Positions 1 to 7,878 of a DNA stretch of 10,363 nucleotides are shown here, in pieces; position 1 is the first letter of the stretch; every line of letters starts with the position of its first letter. This DNA comes from Opitutus sp. GAS368 (GTDB taxonomy: Bacteria; Verrucomicrobiota; Verrucomicrobiia; Opitutales; Opitutaceae), in NCBI GenBank assembly GCA_945861235.1, contig CAMATV010000087.1, positions 1-10,363 on the forward strand, read 5' to 3'. A program made the translations under genes and the position numbers. The notes under the pieces were generated by a model. The model did no database searches, was not told the DNA's origin, and saw only the letters and a list, made by a program, of their open reading frames with translations.

Positions 1-90
1 GAGCATGAAGTATTCTTCCGGCAGGAAATGGACGGGGCAACCCAGAAGCCGGAGGCTGCAGAGCGCGGCCCTTCGCCGACTCGCTTTTAG
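1..90 (+). CDS. C-terminal end of an unidentified upstream gene (partial)
   Basis: The first frame is open from base 1 to a TAG at 88-90, giving 29 residues that include VFFRQEMDGATQKPEAAE and end in a Pro/Arg-rich tail. Its codons show the G-rich first position and GC-rich third position of a real gene in this genome, unlike the other frames here. The stop lies 26 bp before malQ on the same strand, so the two could be co-transcribed. I do not recognise the family from so short a piece. An alternative is a 33-codon frame in another register (ATG at 5, TGA at 104-106), which looks less protein-like. The stretch 91-116 carries no obvious promoter or terminator. Confidence 0.4.
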   Translation, partial: EHEVFFRQEMDGATQKPEAAERGPSPTRF

Positions 91-116
91 AGAAAACGTC
101 GTTTGATTCGCAGGCC

Positions 117-1694
117 ATGTCCACTTCGGCGAAATCCACTCCGCCCGCACCACTCTTCAACTGGCTCGACCATCGCGCCACCGGCGTCCTCTGCCATCCC
201 ACCTCTTTTCCGAGCGCCCATGGCATCGGGGTGTTCGACGACGGCGCCGGGCGGTTTCTCGATTTTCTCCACGATGCGGGCTTCAAATACTGGCAGGTGT
301 GCCCACTCGGACCCACCGGCTACGGCGATTCGCCCTACCAGTGCTTCTCCTCATTCGCGGGCAACCCCTATCTGATCGATCCGACGGCGTTGGTTTCCGC
401 CGGGCTGCTGCCAGCGTCTGCCCTCGACGGCCTGCGCGCACTGGATGCACAAGCAGTCGATTTCGGCGCGCTCTACCAAGTCAAACGACCGCTCCTGTTT
501 GCCGCCCATACCGCGTGGATCAATCAGGCCAGACCGTCCCTCCCTTACGGTGACTTCCCGCGCTTTCAGGCCGACAACGCGCACTGGCTCACGAGCTACG
601 CCTTGTTTTCCGCGCTCAAAGATCACCATGAAGGCCGGCCGTGGTGGGAATGGCCGGCCGACACGCGGTCCCTCGCCAGCGCGCAAAAGTCTGCGCTCGC
701 CCAACGGGTCGCCACCCGGGCCGAAGCCTACGCGTTCATCCAATATTTTTTCTTCGGGCAGTGGCAGGCGCTCCGCACGCGTGCCTCGCAACTGGGTATT
801 TCCATCATTGGCGATACCCCGATCTTCACCGCGCTCGACAGTGCGGACGTGTGGGCGAGTCCGCACCTCTTCCAGCTCGACAAGAAAACGCTGCGCCCCA
901 CCGCCGTCGCGGGCGTGCCTCCGGATTATTTTTCGGCCGATGGACAGCTCTGGGGTAACCCGCTCTACAATTGGGCGGCCCACGCCGCGGACGGCTACAC
1001 GTGGTGGCTCGATCGGCTGCGCGCGAACTTTGCGCTATGCGATGTCGTGCGCCTCGACCATTTCCGCGGCTTCGATGCCTATTGGGCGATTCCGGCCAGC
1101 GCCCCGACCGCGCGCACGGGCAGCTGGCAGCCCGGTCCGGGTATCGATTTCTTCAAGAACGTTCGTCGCGCGATGCCCACCGTGAAACTCATCGCCGAAG
1201 ACCTCGGCGAACTTTCTCCATCCGTCGTCACCTTGCGCGAGGCCACCGGACTTCCGGGTATGGCTATTCTCCAATTCGCCTTCGGGGGCGATGCGAAAAA
1301 CCTCTATCTTCCGCACAACCAGCGCGCCAACAGCGTCGTTTATCCCGGCACGCACGACAACGACACGACGCTCGGCTGGTATGCCACCACGGACGAACAA
1401 GCGCGCGATCACGTCCGTCGTTATTTTCGCGTGAGCGGTCAGGATGTCGGCTGGGACTTTGTCCGCTCGTCCTTCGCCTCCGTCGCCAATCTCGCCGTCA
1501 TTCCCCTGCAGGATCTCTTCAGCCTCGGTTCGTCCGCTCGTATCAACAGTCCGGGGACGAGCCAGGGAAACTGGACCTGGCGTTACCGTGCCGAACAATT
1601 GCGGGCACTCCACGACGGTTCTGCGTCCTATCTCCGTCAACTCACGGCCCTCTACGGCCGCGACAGCAGTGCGCTCGTGCTGTCGGCGGATTAA
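117..1694 (+). CDS. malQ: 4-alpha-glucanotransferase (amylomaltase, GH77)
   Basis: This cytoplasmic enzyme transfers alpha-1,4-glucan segments between maltodextrins, releasing glucose, in glycogen/starch and maltose metabolism. The 525 residues match the short bacterial/plant DPE1-like form (about 500 aa), without N-terminal carbohydrate-binding domains. Visible GH77 signatures are HPTSFPSAHGIG (27-38), GYGDSPYQ (68-75), VAGVPPDYFSADGQLWGNPLY (264-284), the nucleophile D314 in RLDHFRG, the acid/base E361 in IAEDLGE, and D414 in PGTHDND. The spacing of these three acids (47 and 53) is close to that of Thermus amylomaltase. The C-terminal IPLQDLFSLGSSARINSPGT and GNWTWR motifs are also present. 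The start at 117 places the N-terminal motifs at the usual distance; only a weak AGG (112-114) lies just upstream. The stop overlaps the mdtC stop on the other strand. Family call is firm; the physiological substrate is inferred. Confidence 0.96.
   Translation: MSTSAKSTPPAPLFNWLDHRATGVLCHPTSFPSAHGIGVFDDGAGRFLDFLHDAGFKYWQVCPLGPTGYGDSPYQCFSSFAGNPYLIDPTALVSAGLLPASALDGLRALDAQAVDFGALYQVKRPLLFAAHTAWINQARPSLPYGDFPRFQADNAHWLTSYALFSALKDHHEGRPWWEWPADTRSLASAQKSALAQRVATRAEAYAFIQYFFFGQWQALRTRASQLGISIIGDTPIFTALDSADVWASPHLFQLDKKTLRPTAVAGVPPDYFSADGQLWGNPLYNWAAHAADGYTWWLDRLRANFALCDVVRLDHFRGFDAYWAIPASAPTARTGSWQPGPGIDFFKNVRRAMPTVKLIAEDLGELSPSVVTLREATGLPGMAILQFAFGGDAKNLYLPHNQRANSVVYPGTHDNDTTLGWYATTDEQARDHVRRYFRVSGQDVGWDFVRSSFASVANLAVIPLQDLFSLGSSARINSPGTSQGNWTWRYRAEQLRALHDGSASYLRQLTALYGRDSSALVLSAD
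1691..1694. other. Shared stop codons of convergent malQ and mdtC (TTAA)
   Basis: The palindrome TTAA provides TAA for malQ (1692-1694, +) and TAA for mdtC (1691-1693 read on the minus strand). The two genes overlap tail to tail by 4 bases, leaving no intergenic DNA. Only a 4-bp GC inverted repeat (GCGG 1686-1689 with CCGC 1697-1700) flanks it, with no T-run, so no intrinsic terminator is evident. Transcripts from either side would have to end inside the opposing coding sequence or by a factor-dependent route. Confidence 0.9.
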
Positions 1695-4600
1695 GCCCGC
1701 TTCGCCCGACCCCACGCGCCCGCCGTCCACTGCCGCGCGCGATCCAGCCAAAGGTAGACGACCGGCACCGTGTAAAGCGTGAGCAATTGGCTCACGGCCA
1801 ATCCGCCCACGATCGCGAGGCCCAGCGGGCGGCGCATTTCCACGCCTTCACCACTCGCGAGCACCAGCGGCAGCGCACCCAGCAACGCCGCAAGATTTGT
1901 CATCAAGATCGGCCGCAATCGCAGCAGCGCCGCCTCGTAAATCGCCTCGCGCGGCGCGATGGACCGGCTCCGCTCCGTCGCAATTGCAAAATCGATCATC
2001 AGGATCGCGTTCTTCATCACGATACCGATCAGCAAGAACAGCCCGAGCAGCGCGATCAGCGAGAATTCCGTATTCGTCAGCCGCAGCGCCAGCAACGCCC
2101 CCAGCCCCGCCGACGGCAACGTCGACAGAATGGTGAGCGGATGCACCAAACTCTCGTAAAGAATCCCCAACACGAGATAGACCGCCACCAACACACCGAG
2201 GATCAGGAATGGTTGATTCTGCAGCGTCTTTTGAAAACTCTGCGCACTGCCCGACAACCGCGTCTGAATATCCGTCGGCAACATAATGCCCGCGAGGGCG
2301 CGGTCGATCGCCGCGAGCCCCTCCTCGAGCGAAACATCCTTCGCCAACGCAAAGCCTACGTTCTCCGCGGCGAACTGGTTGCGATGCCTCACGCGGTCAT
2401 CGACGATAGAATAGTCGTAGCGCGTAAAGGCTGAGAGCGGCACCTTCGCACCGTCGGCTCCGATCACCTGCACTTGGTCCAGCACCGCCGGATCCGAGGT
2501 GAATTGCGGCTCCAGCTCCATAATCACGCGATACTGATTAAGGCGGTCGTAGAGGGTGGCCACCTGCCGTTGGCTGAACGAGCTGTTCAGCACTTGTGAC
2601 ACCATCTGCATATCCACACCCAAGCGACGCGCGGCTTCGCGGTCGATGTGCAAACTAATCTGCTGCGTGCCGCTTTCGGAATAGTTCTCCACATCGGTGA
2701 GCTCGGGCAACTCCTGCAACGCCGCGGCCACTTTCGGTAACCACTTGCGCAAATGGCTCAGCTCGGAACTCAGCAAGGTGAGGTCGTAGGAGCCCGCGTC
2801 GGAGGTGCGGGGCGCATCCATGTCCTGCGAAACGCCCATCCACAACATACCACCGGCCACCGGCGGGGCGACGAGTCGCAGGCGGTTCACCACCTCGGTG
2901 GCCGACACGCCGCGCTCCGCCAGCGGCTTCAACCGGATCATCATGCGCGCGTTGTTCAAACCGCTGGTACCTCCCGAAGAGCCGATCAGATCCTGCACGG
3001 CGGGATCCGCCATAATCAACTTCCGGTAGACGTCGACCTTCGGCTGCATTACGCGGTAGGAAAACGCTTCGTCGCCCCGCACAAAGCCCGTCAATTGCCC
3101 GGTGTCTTGCGACGGCAGAAATCCCTTGGGAATTTTAATGTAGAGCGAAACGTTGAGCGCGATCGTCCCGGCCAAAATGATCAGGGTTAAAGTCGCATGG
3201 CCTAACACCCAACTGAGCGATTTCGCGTAGACACCGCGCACCGCTTCAAACGCACGCTCGGTCGCCCGACGCAGCCGGCCCGTGGGCCGAGCTTCTTTGC
3301 GCACCAACCACCGCGCACACAAACTCGGCGTGAGCGTGAGCGACACCGCCAGCGAGAGGAGGATCGCCGCCACCAAGGTGATCGAGAACTCGCGAAACAA
3401 CCGTTCGACCAGACCACCCATAAACAAGATCGAAACAAATACGGCGACGAGCGAGAGGTTCATCGCGAGCAAAGTAAAACCGACCTCCTCCGAGCCGCGC
3501 ATCGCCGCCCGAAATGGCGAAAGCCCGCGCTCAATGTGGCGGGAAATATTCTCCAAGACGACGATGGCATCGTCGACCACGAGGCCCGCGGCGACGATCA
3601 GCGCCATGAGCGACAGATTGTTGAGCGAAAATCCGCAGAGATGCATCACGCCAAACGTCCCGATCAACGACACCGGAATCGCGAGACTCGGAATGAGCGC
3701 CGCGCGCGCGCTACCCAGAAACAAAAACACCACGAGCATCACGAGTCCGGCCGAGATGAGCAGCGTGCGCTCGGATTCCCGGAGCGTCGCCCGGATGCCC
3801 GGCGAACGATCCATCACCACTGCGAGGTCGGCATCGGCCGGCAACAACGCGCGCAAGCCCGGCAACTGGGCGTTGATCGCATCGATGGTCGCGATGATAT
3901 TGGCGCCCGGCTGCCGGCTGATCATGAGCAGCACGGCGGGACGGTCGTTATGAAAACCGTTACTGTAGCGGTCCTCCACCGAATCGGTGACTTTCGCGAC
4001 ATCACCCAGCCGCACCGGAGCACCGTCGCGATAACGGATGATCATGGGCAAATATTCCTCAGCGCGCCGCAGCTGATCGCTGATCTGCACCTGCCACTGG
4101 CGCCCGCCTGCCTCCACGCTGCCACGCGGACGGATCGAATTGGCATTGGCGATCGCCCGGCGCACTTCGTCGAGGGCGATCCCGTGATGCGACAGCGCGT
4201 GAGGGTTCAACTGGACACGCACTGCCGGCAACGAGCTCCCTCCGACCGACACCTCGCCGACCCCCTGAATCTGGGAAACTTTCTGCGCGAGGACCGTGGC
4301 CGCAATATCGTAGAGCGCACCGGGAGCCAGATTCGGCGAACTTAGCGCGAGGGCCATGATCGGGGCCTGCGAAGGATTGGATTTCCGATACGTCGGGTTG
4401 CCCGGCATGCCGGCCGGCAGTTGGCCGCGAGCAGCGTTGATCGCCGCTTGCACGTCGCGGGCGGCGGCGTCGATGTCGCGGTCAAAATTAAATTCCAGGA
4501 TGATGCTGATCGAGCCCTGCCGGCAATCGGCCGAAATGTTCGTGATGCCCGCGATCGCGCCCAGCGCCCGCTCCAGCGGAGCCGCGACACTCGACGCCAT

Positions 4601-4774
4601 TGTTTCGGGGCTGGCCCCGGGCAACGACGCACTCACGCGGATCGTCGGAAAATCCACCTGCGGCAGCGGTGCGACCGGCAGCAACCCGTAGGCGAGCGCG
4701 CCCACCAGCACGATCGCGACGGCGATCAACGCACTCGCAATCGGGCGTCGAACAAATGGACGCGAAAGGTTCAT
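1691..4774 (-). CDS. mdtC: RND efflux permease, MdtC-type (HAE1 family)
   Basis: This is an inner-membrane proton/drug antiporter subunit. In E. coli MdtC joins MdtB in a heterotrimer that exports bile salts, novobiocin and similar compounds through TolC. The 1027 residues match the family length. The N-terminal RPIASALIAVAIVLVGALAY is TM1, followed by LLPVAPLPQVDFPTI and SLPGASPETMASSVAAPLE, which resemble MdtC more than MdtB. Porter and funnel domains occupy roughly 40-330 and 560-850. The proton-relay residues are all present: D401/D402 in TM4 (GLVVDDAIVVLENI), K921 in TM10 (GIVMKNAIL) and R952/T959 in TM11 (LRLRPILMT). The start codon overlaps the mdtB stop (ATGA), predicting translational coupling. 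It is the last gene of the operon; no mdtD-like MFS gene or BaeSR regulator follows, as convergent malQ abuts it. Substrates here are unknown. Confidence 0.93.
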   Translation of the reverse strand: MNLSRPFVRRPIASALIAVAIVLVGALAYGLLPVAPLPQVDFPTIRVSASLPGASPETMASSVAAPLERALGAIAGITNISADCRQGSISIILEFNFDRDIDAAARDVQAAINAARGQLPAGMPGNPTYRKSNPSQAPIMALALSSPNLAPGALYDIAATVLAQKVSQIQGVGEVSVGGSSLPAVRVQLNPHALSHHGIALDEVRRAIANANSIRPRGSVEAGGRQWQVQISDQLRRAEEYLPMIIRYRDGAPVRLGDVAKVTDSVEDRYSNGFHNDRPAVLLMISRQPGANIIATIDAINAQLPGLRALLPADADLAVVMDRSPGIRATLRESERTLLISAGLVMLVVFLFLGSARAALIPSLAIPVSLIGTFGVMHLCGFSLNNLSLMALIVAAGLVVDDAIVVLENISRHIERGLSPFRAAMRGSEEVGFTLLAMNLSLVAVFVSILFMGGLVERLFREFSITLVAAILLSLAVSLTLTPSLCARWLVRKEARPTGRLRRATERAFEAVRGVYAKSLSWVLGHATLTLIILAGTIALNVSLYIKIPKGFLPSQDTGQLTGFVRGDEAFSYRVMQPKVDVYRKLIMADPAVQDLIGSSGGTSGLNNARMMIRLKPLAERGVSATEVVNRLRLVAPPVAGGMLWMGVSQDMDAPRTSDAGSYDLTLLSSELSHLRKWLPKVAAALQELPELTDVENYSESGTQQISLHIDREAARRLGVDMQMVSQVLNSSFSQRQVATLYDRLNQYRVIMELEPQFTSDPAVLDQVQVIGADGAKVPLSAFTRYDYSIVDDRVRHRNQFAAENVGFALAKDVSLEEGLAAIDRALAGIMLPTDIQTRLSGSAQSFQKTLQNQPFLILGVLVAVYLVLGILYESLVHPLTILSTLPSAGLGALLALRLTNTEFSLIALLGLFLLIGIVMKNAILMIDFAIATERSRSIAPREAIYEAALLRLRPILMTNLAALLGALPLVLASGEGVEMRRPLGLAIVGGLAVSQLLTLYTVPVVYLWLDRARQWTAGAWGRAKRA

Positions 4775-7700
4775 CCCGAAAGACTCTCGACCGGCTTCCC
4801 CGTCACCGCCGCCGTCGCCACCTGTGGCGACTTGGCCCGGTGCGCGAGGCGGTCAAAAAACAGATAGACCACGGGGGTCGTAAAGAGCGTGAGGACTTGG
4901 CTGACGAGGAGGCCGCCGACCATGACGAGACCGAGGGGTTGACGCAGTTCCGCGCCGGAGCCCGACGCCAACATCAACGGCAACGCACCAAACAGCGCCG
5001 CCAACGTGGTCATGAGAATCGGACGAAACCGGAGGAGCGCGGCCTGCCGAATGGCGTCAACCGGACTGAGTCCCTGCCGTCGCGTCGCATCGAGGGCGAA
5101 ATCCACCATCATAATACCGTTTTTCTTCACTAAGCCGATGAGGAGAATCACGCCGATGATCGCGATCATATCCAGAGGACGTCCAGTCAGCCACAGCGCC
5201 AGCAGCGCCCCGACCGTGGCCGACGGGAGCGTCGAGAGAATCGTGATCGGATGAATCAAGCTCTCATACAAGACGCCGAGCACGATATACATCGTCACGA
5301 CGGCGGCCAACACCAGCAGCAGCGTGCTCGCGAGCGACGAGCGGAAGGCGTTCGCGGCACCCTGAAACCGCATCTCGATCGCCGGTGGCACCCCGAGTTC
5401 CTCATTGGTTCGCTCGATCGCCGCTACCGCGTCGCCGAGCGAGGCTCCTTTGCCGAGATTGAACGAAACCGTCACCGCCGGGAACTGGCCGACATGACTG
5501 ATCAACAGCGTCGTCGGCCGCTCCGAAACCCGCGCAATACTGGACAGCGGCACGGGGCGCCCGGCGCGCGTGCGAACGAAAATCGTCGTCAGTGCTTGCG
5601 GACCCGCCGCCAGCCGGGGATCGACCTCCAGCACGACGCGATACTGGCTGGACTGCGTAAAGAGCGTCGAGATCTGGCGCTGCCCAAACGCACTATAGAG
5701 CGCATCGTCAATGTCGGCCACGGATACACCGAGCCGGCTCGCCGCATCGCGATCAATTTCCAGGAAGGCCTGCAGCCCCTCGTCCTGAATGTCACTCGCC
5801 ACATCCGACAAGGCCGGCAGTGCCTGTAATCGCTCGACGAGTTCAGGCACCCAACTGTGCAGCAATTTCTCATCCGGACTCGTCAGCGTAAACTGAAACT
5901 GCGTGCGACTCACACGGTCCTCAATCGTCAACTCCTGCACCGGTTGCAGATACAGCGTGATGCCGGTGACCGCGAGTGCCTGCGTGCGCAGGCGCTCAAT
6001 GATCTGGAGCGCGGAATCGGGACGCTGGGCATGAGGCTTGAGATTGATGAGCATCCGACCGCTGTTGAGCGTGGCGTTGGTACCGTCGACGCCAATGAAC
6101 GACGAGAGGCTCGACACCGCCGGGTCCTCGAGAATTTTGGCCGCGAGCGCTTGCTGGCGCTCAGCCATCGCGGAAAACGAGATCGACTGCGGGGCCTCCG
6201 TAACGGCCTGAATCGCGGCATTGTCCTGCACCGGGAAAAATCCTTTGGGCACGATCAGGTAGAGCACCACCGTGAGTGCGAGTGTGCCGACCGTCACGAG
6301 CAAGGTCGCACGTTGCCGCAACAACACCCAATCGAGCAAAATCGCGTAGCGCGCAATCACCCCATCGAGGAAGCCACGCTTGGCGTGCTCGCGCGAGACG
6401 TGGGCCGGCAGCATGCGTGCACACATCATCGGCGTCAGCGTGAGCGAGACCACGAGCGAAATTAAAATGGAAACCGCCAGAGTGATCGCGAACTCGTGGA
6501 ACAACCGCCCGACAATATCGCCCATGAACAACAGCGGGATCAGCACGGCGATGAGCGAGAGCGTCAGCGAGACAAGCGTGAAGCCGATTTGCGAAGCACC
6601 TTTGAGCGTCGCCTCCAGCGGCGGATAGCCCTCCTCCCGGTAGCGCGCGATATTTTCCAGCATCACGATGGCATCATCGACGACGAAGCCCGTCGCGACC
6701 GTCAGCGCCATCAACGTCAGGATATTGAGCGAATAGCCGGCCAAATACATCACGCCGAAGGTCCCGACGAGCGACAGCGGCACGGCAATGCTCGGGATGA
6801 TCGTGGCGGCGATGTTGCGCAGAAACAGAAACGTCACGAGCACCACGAGGAGCACGGCGAAAATAAGTTCGTGCTGAACCGAGCGAACCGAGGAGCGGAT
6901 ACTCTGGGTCCGATCCGTGAGCACAGCGACGTCGACGGCAGCGGGTAGGCTGGCGGAGAGTTGCGGGAGCAAGGCCTGCACGCGGTCCACCACCTCGATG
7001 ACGTTGGCACCGGGCTGACGCTGCACATTGATGAGCACCGCCGGTAACTTATCCGCCCAAGCGGCGAGCCGGCGGTCCTCGGCGGCGTTTTCGATGCGGG
7101 CCACGTCGCCTAGTCGCAGGGGCCGACCATCGCGCCAAGCGATAATGAGATTGCGGTACTCCTCAACGGACCGGAGTTGATCATTCGCATCCATCAGGAT
7201 CGCGCGCAACGGACCATCAAAACTCCCCTTGGGTCCGTTGACACTGGCCGCACCAATGGCGGTGCGTACGTCGGCGAGGCTGAGGCCACGGGCCGCGAGT
7301 TCGCCGGGATTGATCTGCACGCGCACCGCCGGGCGCTGGCCACCGGCGAGACTCACCATGCCGACGCCGGGAATTTGCGCTAACTTCTGGGCGATGCGCG
7401 TATCCACTAAATCGTGCACCTGCGGGAGCGGCAGACTGCCGGAGGTCACGGCAAGTGTCAGAATCGGGGTGTCGGCGGGATTGACCTTCCGATAAACCGG
7501 AGGCGTGGGCAAATCGTTCGGCAGCAGATTGCTCGCAGCGTTGATGGCCGCCTGCACTTCCTGCTCCGCGACGCCCATGGAAACCTTCAGCGAAAACTGC
7601 AGCGTGATCACCGACGAGCCGCCGGAACTGACCGACGACAACTGATTGACGCCCGGTATCTGACCGAAACGGCGCTCGAGCGGTGCAGTGATTGAACTCG

Positions 7701-7878
7701 CCGTCACCGCCGGGCTGGCACCCGGGTAGAACGTGAAAATCTGGATGGTGGGAAACTCCACCTGCGGGAGTGCTGCGACAGGCAGGAGTCGATAGGCGAG
7801 GATGCCGGAAAGCAGCAGCGCGACCATCAGGAGGCTGGTCGCCACCGGACGGAGGATGAACGGGCGCGAGGGGTTCAT
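4771..7878 (-). CDS. mdtB: RND efflux permease, MdtB-type (HAE1 family)
   Basis: This is the second inner-membrane RND subunit, predicted to form a heterotrimer with the downstream MdtC-type protein. Its 1035 residues are close to E. coli MdtB (1040). MdtB-like stretches include RPVATSLLMVALLLSGILAYR (TM1, 10-30), ITAPLERRFGQIPG, SSGGSSVITLQF, VAEQEVQAAINAASNLLP and VNPADTPILTLAVTS. Proton-relay residues are D401/D402 in TM4 (GFVVDDAIVMLENI), K919 in TM10 (GLVKKNGIMMVDFA) and R950/T957 in TM11 (LRFRPILMT). Periplasmic porter/docking loops lie at about 40-330 and 560-850, and TM12 ends near 1008. The ATG shares one base with the mdtA stop (TAATG), with a purine-rich Shine-Dalgarno-like stretch in the mdtA tail. 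No truncation or frameshift is seen. It resembles its neighbour mdtC as an ancient paralogue, not a recent duplicate. Confidence 0.93.
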   Translation of the reverse strand: MNPSRPFILRPVATSLLMVALLLSGILAYRLLPVAALPQVEFPTIQIFTFYPGASPAVTASSITAPLERRFGQIPGVNQLSSVSSGGSSVITLQFSLKVSMGVAEQEVQAAINAASNLLPNDLPTPPVYRKVNPADTPILTLAVTSGSLPLPQVHDLVDTRIAQKLAQIPGVGMVSLAGGQRPAVRVQINPGELAARGLSLADVRTAIGAASVNGPKGSFDGPLRAILMDANDQLRSVEEYRNLIIAWRDGRPLRLGDVARIENAAEDRRLAAWADKLPAVLINVQRQPGANVIEVVDRVQALLPQLSASLPAAVDVAVLTDRTQSIRSSVRSVQHELIFAVLLVVLVTFLFLRNIAATIIPSIAVPLSLVGTFGVMYLAGYSLNILTLMALTVATGFVVDDAIVMLENIARYREEGYPPLEATLKGASQIGFTLVSLTLSLIAVLIPLLFMGDIVGRLFHEFAITLAVSILISLVVSLTLTPMMCARMLPAHVSREHAKRGFLDGVIARYAILLDWVLLRQRATLLVTVGTLALTVVLYLIVPKGFFPVQDNAAIQAVTEAPQSISFSAMAERQQALAAKILEDPAVSSLSSFIGVDGTNATLNSGRMLINLKPHAQRPDSALQIIERLRTQALAVTGITLYLQPVQELTIEDRVSRTQFQFTLTSPDEKLLHSWVPELVERLQALPALSDVASDIQDEGLQAFLEIDRDAASRLGVSVADIDDALYSAFGQRQISTLFTQSSQYRVVLEVDPRLAAGPQALTTIFVRTRAGRPVPLSSIARVSERPTTLLISHVGQFPAVTVSFNLGKGASLGDAVAAIERTNEELGVPPAIEMRFQGAANAFRSSLASTLLLVLAAVVTMYIVLGVLYESLIHPITILSTLPSATVGALLALWLTGRPLDMIAIIGVILLIGLVKKNGIMMVDFALDATRRQGLSPVDAIRQAALLRFRPILMTTLAALFGALPLMLASGSGAELRQPLGLVMVGGLLVSQVLTLFTTPVVYLFFDRLAHRAKSPQVATAAVTGKPVESLSG

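Noticed and set aside
1..116. Divergent minus-strand coding frame (contains GCPVHFLPEEYFML)
   Set aside because: It is open to the window edge but has no ATG or GTG start in a sensible place, and its codon bias is that expected for the antisense of the better plus-strand frame ending at 90.
445..1185. 246-codon plus-strand frame inside malQ
   Set aside because: Arg/Ser/Pro-rich out-of-frame shadow of malQ, which has all GH77 signatures.
1035..1751. 238-codon minus-strand frame opposite malQ, running over the junction
   Set aside because: Antisense of malQ and mdtC with no recognisable domain; both sense genes are certain.
971..2434. 487-codon open frame on the plus strand spanning the malQ 3' half and mdtC antisense
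   Set aside because: It is very rich in Arg, Gln, His and Pro with no domain-like pattern, and it overlaps two well-supported genes. Long antisense frames are expected in GC-rich DNA.
3536..4345. 269-codon plus-strand frame opposite mdtC
   Set aside because: His/Arg/Gln-rich composition typical of the reverse complement of an RND gene; no start context or motif.
1691..7878. Direct DNA repeats between mdtB and mdtC
   Set aside because: The genes are paralogues and share short similar stretches, but I saw no long identical segment suggesting recent duplication or gene conversion.
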